Part shown: piece after piece, positions 21,580 to 31,848 of the stretch
How positions within the stretch are numbered: the first letter of the stretch is position 1
How the letters are laid out: each line of letters opens with the position of its first letter
NCBI GenBank assembly: GCA_949317995.1
Contig: OX439051.1
Span: 43,341,250 to 43,405,249 of the forward strand
Reading direction: 5' to 3'
Length of the DNA: 64,000 nucleotides
Source: Acholoe squamosa
Lineage: Eukaryota; Annelida; Polychaeta; Phyllodocida; Polynoidae
Program-made: the position numbers and the translations under genes
The notes under the pieces: model-generated
Database searches by the model: none
The model's input: only the letters and a program-made list of their open reading frames with translations
What the model was told of the DNA's origin: nothing

Positions 21580-23216
21580 CTAACTATTATCATCGTCAGG
21601 AACTTTGGTCAAATCCTCCACCTCTTTAATGCGTGTCTTGAACTTGTGTTTGTTTTCAGACGTTTGGATGGTCGCTGAGAGGTTGTTCCAAAGAGTGACT
21701 CTTTTATACAAGGGCGCGTTATTATATCCAAAGTTACGTTCACGAAACATCTTATATTGTATTTTGGCCTCTGAGCGTAGTCCCGGTCTCCGCACTTCAA
21801 GGTCCAGCCACTATGGCCACTTCGACAACTTATACATGTGGTTTAGAAGTAATTCTTGGCGACGTCGATTTAGCTTAGGAATGTCAGAAACTGGGTACAT
21901 CTCATCTTCAGACATGTGCTTACCTCTATAACATATTTTCAAACCCCTTTTTTGGAGTCTATCCATTTTTTTAAGAGCCCATCATTTGCTCCCTCATAGG
22001 CAAAGCAAGCATAATCAAAGACAGATAAAATAGTCGCTTTGTACACAGTTATAGCAACATTTTCAGTTAGACTGCTGGGGAACTTACTTAACCTAAATAG
22101 CCTGTGATGTTCTTTGCTACACAAATCCTTTAAGGCTGGGGCAAAACTGAGAGCACTATCAAGTTTCAAACCTAGGTAACAGTAATTGTCTAGCACCTCA
22201 AGCTCCTTGTTATATAGATGTAGAGTGATACCTTTTGTTTTGCTCAGCTTATTGATCGAGCCATACCACACAACCTTCGATTTATCAGAGTTGATTGTCA
22301 GAGTTGACTGTCAGACACTTATTGTAGCCTCTCTCTTATTAGGTCTACCTTATTATTGGAACAGTATATTACTAGATTGTCAGCATATAAATAATGCCGG
22401 CAATCCCCCAGCATAACGCTGACATCATTTATATACATAATGAACAATAGCGGCCTGAGTACAGAACCTTGAACATTTATTTCCTTGAACAAAAGCTCAA
22501 CTAAGCTCAACTAAGCTCAACTAAGCTCTACCCTCACCATTTCCTCAACTGAATCAGCAGGCTCCTCCAGCAGAATTCTCTCTGGGAATCCTCTATCCAT
22601 GATATGCTGAGATAGCTTAGCACCGATAGTGGGAAAAAATCATTCAAATAATCAACAGATTCTTGTTCTGATTTGACAAAACCATCTTCACCTAATAACT
22701 CAGGTGGAGATATTTCGAGTTCCGGATTTAGAATACCATTAATCACACACCAAAATTTCTTCGGATCATGTTTATTCTCCTCAAGAGCAGTCGTAACTTG
22801 ATGGGCCTTAGCATAATCAATGGCCTTGTTTATTCTGCATCGGAGAGACCTAGATCTATTTAGATAAAATTCGTCCCTGGTACGAAGGAAGCTGTTAACA
22901 TAATTTTCACGTTCATAAATCATGCTGAGGAATTCCTGGGTCATCCATCTATTTCGTTTGTTATTGACCTCAATTTCCTTCCAAGGACAATATTCATCCA
23001 GAAAATCCACAATATGATTCTGTATAAATTTCAGGCCTTATCAGGGTCAGATAGGGTATAAAAATAGTCCCAATCAGCCATGGAAAGCCAGTTAATAAAG
23101 AACTCCTCATTAAAAACCTTGTATTTCCTTACCCATATTTTTCTTTTCATATACAATACCTTTTCTTTGGTTTTAACAACAAAAACAGGTAGATGATCAC
23201 TCACTAAAAGGTTCAA
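21580..23216 (-). pseudogene. LINE reverse transcriptase region (broken, catalytic Asp lost)
   Basis: Pieces on the minus strand in the order 23216-23031, 23010-22534, 22510-22319, 22271-21939, 21795-21580 match the second LINE (59075-61215) piece by piece. The catalytic loop reads YADN instead of YADD (about 22395) and the neighbouring motif is QGSVLRPLLF instead of QGSVLGPLLF. A 10-bp direct repeat of AGCTCAACTA (three to four copies, 22494-22528) interrupts the RT. Most of the RT palm upstream of QGSVL is deleted. Clearly inactive. Confidence 0.75.
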
Positions 23217-23474
23217 GACCCCATTGGTGGTCTCTTCATTGTAATTAGTTAAAATATTGTCTAGGCATGATACAGTTTTTTTATATGGCCTTGTACATTG
23301 ATGAATTAATTTGTGTTATCTAACTATCTGGTCCTCAACAGTGCTTTTTTGCTCATAACCCCAGTTCCTTATCCAGCCATAACGCACTCTCAGACCTTTT
23401 CTTCGTCTTCAAGAAGCTGCTGGTTTCAATCCGGACATGTTAATAAATGGGAGGAATATACAATGTCAACTCCT

Positions 23475-24280
23475 CCATACATTTCCAGTTAAAACCGTTT
23501 AGGTTCAACGGGGAATCGATCCCCGGTCGCTGGGGCAGGAGGCGAGCTCGCTGTCCACCATACCAAGCCCACCAGTGCTAGAACCCAATGGCCATGGAGT
23601 ATTTGAAAAAATTTTCTGACATACCTGAAGTTTACACATCTCGTTAGCATAGATTTCAATGGTGCCAGGTGGAGTTATTAACAGAGATCCATCCTTAGAT
23701 ATCCTAGATGAACATGCCATGCCTAACTTCTCCATTTTCTTCGAAATAAATAAGAATCCATTGATTTTCCATAGCGATACGAGTCGGGACACGCCATTGC
23801 GGCTTGCCGACCCAGTTCTTCAGCCAAAAGTAGGTCAGGTACATCTGGGCACCTCCCCGGTTCGTCAACAAGACGAAATGGCCGTGTACCGGGCCGTGTG
23901 CTTTGGATCAGTATGGAAAATCAATGGATTCTTATTTATTTATAAGAAAATGGATACAAAATGTAGGCGAACACCAACTAGAGATCGTATATTTGGCGCT
24001 GCTAGAAGTACGGGACTTGACATGCTTGGATTATACCCGAGAAATGAGTGTAAACGTGGAGGTATGTCGGACAGAGTGACAAGATGGCCACGGCGGGTTG
24101 GCAAAGCGAGCGGATCGCATATACTTACAAAATGTCTTCTCCTGGATTAAATCTTGGGTTATAAGGTAAGAAATTGATACAAAATGGAGAAATATGTTCA
24201 ATAAACGCCTTAATGTATGTTATGGGATCGCACTCATGGGTTCCCATAAACCCACTCGTGCGTTCCCATAACATATATTA
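23475..24280. mobile_element. Composite fold-back / SINE-like insertion within the LINE
   Basis: Sequence foreign to the LINE: a tRNA-like head on the minus strand (B box GGATCGATTCC at about 23512-23524, A-box-like TGGTGGACAGCGAG at 23547-23560), then an inverted pair GAATCCATTGATTTTCC (23755-23771) / GGAAAATCAATGGATTC (23914-23930), and a 58-bp hairpin at 24217-24274. The same inverted pair and the flanking AAGAAATTGATACAAAATGGAG recur at 30360-30800. Boundaries are approximate. Confidence 0.5.
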
Positions 24281-24375
24281 AACACTAAATAACCTTCAAA
24301 TTTACAAGCATCAGATAACTTTGTAGTACCACTCAATTTTTCTCGCAGAGTGTTAATATTTATGTCTCCCATGAT

Positions 24376-24843
24376 CTATTGCTCAACATTTTCGTTATCA
24401 GCACTGGTCATTAATACATTCAAATGTTCAAAGAATTTATCATGATTACCAGAAGGTGGTCTATATAGAGTTACAATTTGAATAACATGTGACTCAAATT
24501 TAATATCTAGCACCAAGCATTCAAGATGCTTGTTTGAACAACTCAGATCATGTCGTAATGTTATATTAGCCTGTATATCATCTCTCACATAAACAGCTAG
24601 ACCACCACCCTTCTTACACCGCCTATCTTGCCTGAACAAGTATATACCTTCCCAATTAATTAAATCATCATCATACTCTTCATGCAGCCAGGTTTTGCTC
24701 ATACATACTATATCCGTCTCATCTAGATGATTAAAGATCTCCTGCCTTTTATGAAACATACTTCTAGTATTTATGTGTACCATCTTCAGCCCCTTAATTC
24801 CCAAAAAATCATGGAGTCTAGTTGTAGGTGTGGTCATGTTCAA
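24376..24843 (-). pseudogene. LINE endonuclease (APE-type) fragment
   Basis: 155 residues with VHINTRSM, the ETDIVCMSKTWLH motif (the usual glutamate of xSETWL is replaced by lysine), GGGLAVYVRDDI and IVTLYRPPSG, the standard landmarks of LINE apurinic-like endonucleases. It nicks target DNA to prime reverse transcription in intact elements. The E-to-K change hits a catalytic residue. The end of the domain is missing. Confidence 0.75.
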
Positions 24844-24962
24844 AACAATATATTATAGACAATACAAAACAAAAATAAAAATATGTATAAATACAGTTAA
24901 AGCACCAGCTAAAAAAGCTGATGGTTTAGAAAAAAAACCCAGCAGATTTCCCAAACTGAATG

Positions 24963-26830
24963 TTTTGCTAGCAATACACTGAGTAGAACTCAACATAACT
25001 ACTGCACAACTAAGCGAGAGCTGTTAGCAGTAGTAGTATACACTAAGAAGTTCAAACATTTCTTGTGGGGAACTGACTTTACTTTATGTACGGTTCATTC
25101 CTCTTTAAGATGGCTATTGAACTTCCAAGATGCTGAAGGAATGCTAGGCCTATGGCTAGCCCATTTGTCCGAATATGGGCTGGAACATCGCCAGATTGAT
25201 CATAGACCCAGAGTGAAGCACATTAATGCAGATGCCTTGTCTCGGATACCAATGCGGAAGTGTGAAAATCCGGATTGTACTGACTGTGGGGCTCACAGAG
25301 CAGTTTTGGCTGGGATTCGAAGAGCTTTCGAACCCCGGATTGCCAGCATATTGTAATGGTCTATGGATCACATATGATGGTTCCAAGAAGCTGTCTCCCT
25401 GGAAAAACCAAGAAATGAGAAGGTTTCTTGCTCAATGGACCGAGCTTGAAGCCCGGAAAGGCGTGTTATACCGTTTGAAGCCATGTAATAATGGTGAGAG
25501 ATTCCTACAAGTAGTTATACCACATGCTATGAGGCATGACATTATGTGTTATTGCCATGGCCATCAGACCAGTGGTCATTTCGGAAGGAAACCCTCATTA
25601 GCACATCTTTCCATAAAATACTATTGGCCCGGCATGTCATGTGACCTGCAAAGATGGATTACTACCTGCCCGGATTTTTGTCAAAACAAACCCGGACCTG
25701 GAATGGGTAAACTTCCCCTATCCCAGGAGTTGTTTGGAGTAAGATTTGCTCGAGTCGGAGTAGATATCATCAGTGGGTTTAATACAACCGCTAATGATAA
25801 TACCTGTATGATGGTAGTGTGTGATTACTATACGAAGTATACTAAAGTTTTCCCACTACCGGATCATAAAGCTATAACCTGTGCCGAAGCATTTGTAAAA
25901 GGTTGGGTACTGACCTTTGGTGTACCATTTATGCTGTACAGTGATCAAGGCAGAGAATTCGAATCAAATCTCTGGCAAGGGATGTGCGAATATCTAGCCA
26001 TTTGCAAAACTAGAACCAACCCATATTGACCTCAGAGTGATGGATTGGTTGAAAGGTTCAATAGAACCCTCATCCAGGTCCTGAAGTCACTTGTAAATGA
26101 AAATATGGATGACTGGGATAAGCAGTGTCATTTTGTGACTCATGCTTATAACAGTACGGTACATTCAAATACTAATTGTTCACCGAACCTGTTAGTGTTC
26201 GGAGAAGATTTGATAATGCCTGCTGACCTGGTATTCGGGGTTGTGGGTATGGATCCGGAACTACCTTGCCATGTGGTCTTTGTTGAATGTTTACGAGACA
26301 GATTCAAAAAGATGTATGAATCTGTCCTAATTGATTTAGAAAAGAGTGCCCGCTGGCAGAAAGTAGGGTATGATGTAGATTTGAAAAGCGAAAATTCAAA
26401 ACTGGAAATAGAGTGTTAAAACTACACGAACCACTTAGACATATTAAATTGGCATCTAATTGGGATGGTCCATTCACGGTGACCCAAGTCACTAGTGATT
26501 GTACAGTGATCATCAGATCACACCATGGTCGATTCTATAAGTCCAATGTTGCTCGACTAAGAAAATGGTCTGGGAGGGAGACCTCCACAGAAATATATGG
26601 TGAAGGTTTTGATAAGATCCTGGATCAGAATCGAATCACCAACCAGGAAAAGAACCCGATACCAAAAAGGGGCAGGGGTAGGCCTAGAAAGGTGTCTAAA
26701 CAAGACTCACCGGCGCTAACACAGACTAAGCGTGGTGGTGTAAAAAAAAGTCTTGGCAGGTGTAGGCAATAAGAAGAGGAAGGGGGTTTCGAAGGCTACG
26801 AAATCCCTAGAGAAGGCGTTTTGAGTTGTC
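24963..26830 (+). pseudogene. pol: Element A pol, RNase H end and integrase (stops and frameshifts)
   Basis: Resumes at FASNTLSRTQHNYCTTKREL and continues through RNase H, then a deletion of about 40 codons near 25350, then integrase. The integrase zinc finger (HGHQTSGHFG ... CPDFCQNK) and core motifs VDIISG, SDQGREFE and VERFNRTL can be read. A TGA at 26028-26030 stands where element B has an arginine codon, as a C-to-T change of CGA would give. A frameshift follows near 26400 and the tail keeps an AT-hook (KRGRGRPRK, about 26666). Confidence 0.85.
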
Positions 26831-27026
26831 AGGTCCGAAAAGGAACTATCCAAGGAAGGTGTAGTTGTCTGCCGCAGCCCTCGTCTTGCCCAGAGGACCG
26901 CAGTGATCTAACCTGTAAACACAACGAGTGTGATGTATTATGTGTAAAATGGAACAGGTAACAACTGAAAGGTTTAGTCTTCGTCGCTGTATGATGTACC
27001 AGTGGGTAGTGGACGGATAATATGCT

Positions 27027-27045
27027 GGAATAGCTTAAGCTTTCC
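27027..27045 (+). other. Hairpin between pol and ORF3 of element A
   Basis: GGAATAGCTTAAGCTTTCC folds into a bulged stem and is framed by GGACGGATAAT upstream and ATAATCTCCA downstream. The corresponding place in element B (37891-37909, 47967-47985) has a hairpin with a swapped base pair and the same frames. Confidence 0.5.
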
Positions 27046-27419
27046 ATAATCTCCACTCAAATCCCTAGACGAGTCGACAGCATGAGCGATAATTACCTAA
27101 AAACAATCAGTTTGTTTATGTTCCGTCAGTAGCACATGCTTTGCCATGTGACGTCATCGCGTCCAGTCTCGGTTGACCTCTCGTGACCCCCTCTCATAAG
27201 CGTGGAAATGACGTCACGGAACCTGGCGTGTCGCCATATTGTTTTTTAGTACTTGATCGGGGCGGACGAGTTTTTTTCCGTCGTCTGAATTACTGCTAAA
27301 AGGCGTTGCAAACCACCAGAGTCAGTTCTAAGGAAGGCGGCTCCATTCCATGTAGGCCCTTGACGCCGTTAAGTCGGGAAAGAAGTTGTTTTGAACTCCC
27401 GATTAAGATTCCTACAGTC

Positions 27420-30049
27420 ATGGCTGAGGAATCCGTAACTGCAACCAAACTATCCTGTGACCTGGATAGGTTGACTCTGACAGCTGATGCTTTCCAGGAA
27501 GCATTATCACCTGTAACGCAGGCAGAGAATGACCTGATGGAGGTGGATGAAACCGCCAATCCATCATACAAGGACAAGCTGGCCTCATTCTCTTTGAATG
27601 AACCAGAGAAACCAGTCTCCCCACTTCAAAGTGAGTCGAAGAAATACAGGGTGCTTCTGGATCAAACACTACCCAGGTGGACGGATCTAGAGACTGTCAA
27701 GAAAAGGATAGGGAACCAATCGAGGACAACCCTTTCCCAGCCTACTATGATGGAAGGTACCTGTATGTTCACCCTGAACTACAGGCACGAGCGGTGGACT
27801 CTGAAGGGGAACCAGTTAAGCTGGACTTAGGAGTACGCCATGCAATCGAGGATGTGATGTTCCTCAGATTCTAGAGGCCAAACATATCCCCACCCGAGAA
27901 CTATCCAGTACGATCTCCATCTTCTAAAGGAGTTCCGTAAAGCCACTACAAACATTGAAAAGTGGGATGATGGGTACTAAATTGTAGAAGTGGAAATTAC
28001 CCAGGTTAGAGATTCCTCTATCCTAAACCTGGACCATCATGCAGCTCTTCAAATGATTGTTCAATAATGTATGATGGCTGAGGATGAGGCTCGACATCAG
28101 TCGAACGTCATTGAGATGGATCGGACGATGAGAGAGAAGAGTGCTCCTCCGATACCCGATCTAAAACTGGATACTAGAGGTTCGGATACTTCCAAATCCG
28201 ATGCTAGTGCTGCTGCCAGGAAGTCAACGGATCCGGAAACACCTAGTACTATGGGTAAGGCTTCCTTCTCTGAAAAAGCCAAACCTGAAGCTAAGGACCC
28301 GGACGAAGAGGATTGGCAGGTCTCTAAAAACAGGAGGTCTACCTCACGTTGACTTAAAAATTTACCCGATTCTGTTAAAGCCGAACAGAAACAGAGTACA
28401 CTTAGTACTAGTAGTCAGCTGGAAGCCTCCATGGAAGTGAACTCATCCGACGACGAATCTTTGGATGAGTCCTCTGTCGAGTACGATGAGAAGACGGAGG
28501 CCAAGCATTGGAAAAACGCTAAATCAGGTTTCAAGACCTGAGTGCCAACCTGCTTCCAGGACTGTGCATATGGAGTGAAAAAGGATGGTTCCATCCTAAA
28601 TGCTTGCCCCGACCCTGTTAACAAGAACGGGGAATCGGATGATGAGGATTGGATGCGTCTTACAGACGAGGATCCTAATCCGAGTAAGGCCTACCGTAAG
28701 ATGTGGCTTATGCTAAACCATGTGGAAGGGTACTACACCTATACCCAGAGGCGTAAACTTAGGTGGGCGCTTGAGAAGTGGTACAGCGACACCCAGAAGT
28801 CGTGACCCATCTCTATCTTCAGCCCGGTTCCAGAGGCATCTGGTAGAGGCCCGTTTCCACCATCACTGGGTATACATTTGTTATGGCAAAAAGGCTAAGA
28901 AATGCACTACAAAGGTGACCTACCACCGTAGTAGTGATCTGGCAAGGCACCAGAAGAAGGGACATGCTGAAGGTCTCGAGACAGCTCGCAAACGCATCAT
29001 GGAGCTGCACCAGGAATTCAGAAGGAGTTTGATAGCATCAGTGCGGATGCTTGGACTAAGATAAGGGCAAGCTGGATATGCACAAAAGCCTATGGCAGCA
29101 GTGCCAAGAATCTGGTAAGGAGGGAAAACATGCCAGAGAAAGAAATAGAAGAGACCAGAACCGTGGTGGGTCTAGTAATGGTCCAGGGAAAACATCTAGC
29201 AATCAGCCTTGGTCAGAGGATCGTTCAAGATCTCCTCTGTCATGTCATCCGCATGAGCAGAACCAGAGCTCCCTTGTTTTCAAGAAACTTGGAACTGCCG
29301 GCTACGCTAAAGCAGCTGCTAATCCTTGGAAACTTGACAAAGGAAGCTTCCTGTCAATGTCACAAGGCCCTGGACCCGAGAGTCAAACCTTGGTCATTGG
29401 GAAAGGGGGTGGCCTTGTACCCAAGAAGGCCCCAACACCTGCCGCTGCCAGATCCGCAGATGTAGCATCCGGATCTCCCCAACAAGTATTGACGACCCCT
29501 GAGCAGATACAAATGTATTTGAACATGGGACTGAGGCAAAATCTGCTACCCGGTAACTGTGTCCCAATGGTACCACTGGGTATGTCTGGAAGTCCACCAC
29601 CCGGAGGAGCTGCACCGGTAGTAGCAACGCCCCCTAAGGTAGTTGCACCACCAGCTAAATCAGATGATGCCATTACCATTAAAACTGGTAGAGTTGAAAT
29701 CTGGTTTGATAAATCACGCCAAGGGGAGGCATATGTCCAGGAGGCCATCTACACCCACTGAGAGAAATGTGTTAAGGAGAGAGACACAGAATTCCATCAG
29801 GGTCTTCTGAATGACACTCTCCTATGCATCAAGGAGGTGGGCGATGCTGAAAAGCAGTGCCTGGAAGCCCAGATTCGAACCGTGGTCAAGGCCCGGGAAG
29901 AAGAAGCTATAGCTGCAAAGGAACAAGCAGCTATGGATGTACACATATTAGAAAAGCGTGTAAAAGAAGAAATCCAGCGGAACACAAACCTGAACACTAA
30001 GTTCATGAGGGTGTTTGGACCTGGATTTCCTGAGAAAGAAACACACTAA
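27420..30049 (+). pseudogene. Element A ORF3 (broken relative of the element B third ORF)
   Basis: Starts at ATG 27420 (MAEESVTATK), matching the MAEEAVRLGG start of element B ORF3, and just follows an acceptor-like TTAAGATTCCTACAG. Further matches: a helical domain (YRKMWLMLNHVEGYYTYTQ, about 28690), a C2H2-finger region (FQRHLVEARFHHHW and YHRSSDLARHQKKGH, about 28825-28970) and a C-terminal coiled coil ending NLNTKFMRVFG (30020), against NQQKFFKVFG in B. At least five frameshifts or stops break it. The first cysteine pair of the finger appears lost. Confidence 0.75.
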
Positions 30050-30241
30050 GAAAACCACTTAGTGTGTTCCGGGTCCCTTCTTTAGGACCAGACTTAGTGT
30101 TTACAGAATGACGAATGCAGGGAGACAGGAAGTCTACCGCACAGAAGTTCCTCGGTGCAGATCAGGCACAATCTGACCTGCCTCGACCATTAGCATGAGT
30201 TGTCGCTGGCACCTAGGGATGCTGGGTAAAAGTAGTGCTAG
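30050..30241 (+). other. Sequence after element A ORF3
   Basis: Starts with a hairpin (ACACACTAAG ... CTTAGTGTGT, 30040-30067). The element A 3' LTR expected after this is not seen; the region may be its remaining 3' untranslated part. Confidence 0.4.
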
Positions 30242-30304
30242 GGCTGTATATGCTGTATATACCTGAGCCGCGGAGCGGCGAGGGTATATACAGCATATAC
30301 AGCC
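30242..30304. repeat. Perfect 22-bp inverted repeat around a GC-rich loop
   Basis: GGCTGTATATGCTGTATATA continues to CC at 30263; its exact reverse complement lies at 30283-30304. The 19-base loop contains GCCGC/GCGGC, which can pair too, giving a long cruciform-capable hairpin. Confidence 0.9.
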
Positions 30305-30339
30305 TATACAGCCCGTGGGGCCCCGATATGCATCACCTA

Positions 30340-30985
30340 ATAGGTTTATACCACCATTTCCTCCATTTTGTATCAATTTCTTACCTGAAATCCAAAGAGT
30401 ATAGCCAGGCGAAGACATTTTGTAAAAGCAAGCGATACGGCCCGGGTCAGCGCTCTGCGCGAAGCCATTGTTTTTGTTCCTTGTCGGCAGAGGTACCGCC
30501 GTGTTCACGCTCACTTTTCGTATGGAATCCAACCATGACATGTTATAATATTGAAATCCCAAGAAGTTTTCGATCCATAGAAGAGGAATGCGTGCTAATT
30601 TTCTCCATTTTCTTCGATATAAATAAGAATCCATTGATTTTCCCAACGTACGCGAGTCGCGGTCCGGCCATTCCCACCCACCTCCTTGTCCGGCGAAAGT
30701 GTGTCAGTGGCCCGGATGTGGATATAGGTCATCCGCTCGTCGTGCAAGGAAGACGCCGAAAATTTCGGTCCGGTTTTGAAAATCAATGGATTCTTATTTA
30801 TTTTGAATATATTGGACATAATACGTATGGAGGAATCATCTAGAATGTCTAAGGATATGTATGTTTTAATTTGAAAACTTGTCATGGTTGGATTCGAAAC
30901 GAAATGCGGGTGCACATACGGACCTATCACCATCAGGTTAGTAGTCTTCAACCTTTGCTTTTGGTTTCCTCACCGTTCAGTGTGG
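30340..30985. mobile_element. Fold-back element related to the insertion at 23475-24280
   Basis: Nested inverted repeats: GAATCCAACCATGACA (30524-30539) with its complement near 30883-30898, and GAATCCATTGATTTTCC (30629-30645) with GGATTCTTATTTATTT-type complement at 30779-30803. The pair, and AAGAAATTGATACAAAATGGAG, are shared with 23735-24190. No coding capacity credible. Confidence 0.5.
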
Positions 30986-31050
30986 TGCTATGGCTAAGGC
31001 CTTCGCCTACCACCACTGCGGCCAGGGTTCAATCCTCATACGAGTTGGGA
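30985..31050 (+). repeat. tRNA-like SINE head
   Basis: An A-box-like TATGGCTAAGGCC (30989-31001) and a good B box GGGTTCAATCC (31025-31035) at the spacing of a tRNA-type pol III promoter, with CCACCACTGCGGCC between them. It does not fold as a complete tRNA with a CCA-ready stem, so I read it as a SINE head. Confidence 0.45.
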
Positions 31051-31575
31051 CGGTTTTTCACCATTGAAACAAAGGCGAGACAAAATTTCTATGTCCGCCA
31101 GCGTCTCCAAAAATATTCTAAGTCCAACTTGACCTCGAAAAAGTATATACCAAAAATTTCAAAAACGCACATGGGTGGTATATGCAGAATAATGCACGGC
31201 TAAACTGCATATAAACCCACCGGAAGTGCCGAAATCGTGGTATAATGTGATATATACCCATTGTAGGAATGAATGATATGATGAAGCCTTGTAAGGCACA
31301 GTGATATCGCTATCGTTTTTTGATAGGCCTTCCTGGTCTGATAAGTAACTCCCAGTACAAGTGCTTCCTTCATTCCATCATGCTGAACCTCCTGGCACAA
31401 CCAAAGTTGACACTTTCTAGCTAGCTGACAAAAAAAGAACAAACAAAACAAGAAACCCCTGCTATTTTTATACAGCTTTCCAATTAAATGGTAATCTTTA
31501 AAAATGTCTGCCAAAAACTAGGAATTCTTGGTAAACTGGACAAAGGGACATTTGTGGACTATACATCCAAACTAC

Positions 31576-31784
31576 TGTAGTGGTTCGTCTCGTTAAGTTA
31601 GATTAAATCATAACGAAGAGAGAGAAAAGTTTCCGGGTAGGCAACCGAGCTTTTATTTCAGAGCTTGCGTTACATACGATCACAGCCTCAGAGGACTACA
31701 TGCTGCTAGTGCATTCGGTTACCCTTTCGGGTAACAACCTGGTTGAGCAGTGGGTAAACCACTACTGAGGAACCTAGGGCTACA
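31576..31784 (-). repeat. Left LTR of element B compound, internally deleted
   Basis: Identical to the other two LTRs except for a 209-bp internal deletion that removes most of U3 including the TATA box. The deletion lies between two CTA triplets (microhomology). The adjoining GGGGGGCAG (minus) is the polypurine tract, so this is the outer 3' LTR. Confidence 0.9.
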
Positions 31785-31848
31785 CTGCCCCCCTTAGACA
31801 ATAACTTGGGGGTAATTAAACCGCAGTGTATTAATAACCTAGTAAGTG

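Larger units (their letters stand above)
21001..24962 (-). mobile_element. LINE (APE-type non-LTR retrotransposon) inserted in element A pol
   Basis: Minus-strand insertion: the plus strand starts with a T-run (the poly-A tail) right after the RNase H codons for VPIA and pol resumes with TTTTGCTAGCAAT at 24963, so TTTT is shared at both ends. Reading minus, it has an endonuclease part (24843-24376), a linker (23216-22534) and RT C-terminal parts (22510-21580). It is broken by frameshifts and by an insertion at about 23475-24200. It belongs to the same family as the LINE at 58540-61230. The untranslated 3' part holds two related blocks with TGCAGTCCAA and AGCTCCCTAG (21411-21436, 21523-21551). 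Confidence 0.8.
1986..30110 (+). mobile_element. Element A: degraded Ty3/gypsy LTR retrotransposon split by nested insertions
   Basis: A plus-strand element with an LTR (1986-2350), gag pieces (2377-3240, 7883-8306, 9313-9643, 18703-19500), pol pieces (19800-21000, 24963-26830) and a broken third ORF (27420-30049). The pieces resemble, in the same order, the gag, pol and ORF3 of the intact element B further right. RNase H precedes integrase, the Ty3/gypsy order. It is broken by in-frame stops, frameshifts, deletions and at least four insertions (YR element, MITE, LTR element C, LINE). No 3' LTR beginning TGTAGAGG is seen downstream of ORF3, so the right end is approximate and the element is probably truncated. 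Confidence 0.85.

Noticed and set aside
30110-31575. 3' LTR of element A
   Set aside because: No sequence starting TGTAGAGGTATACTGG or matching the interior of 1986-2350 was found after ORF3.
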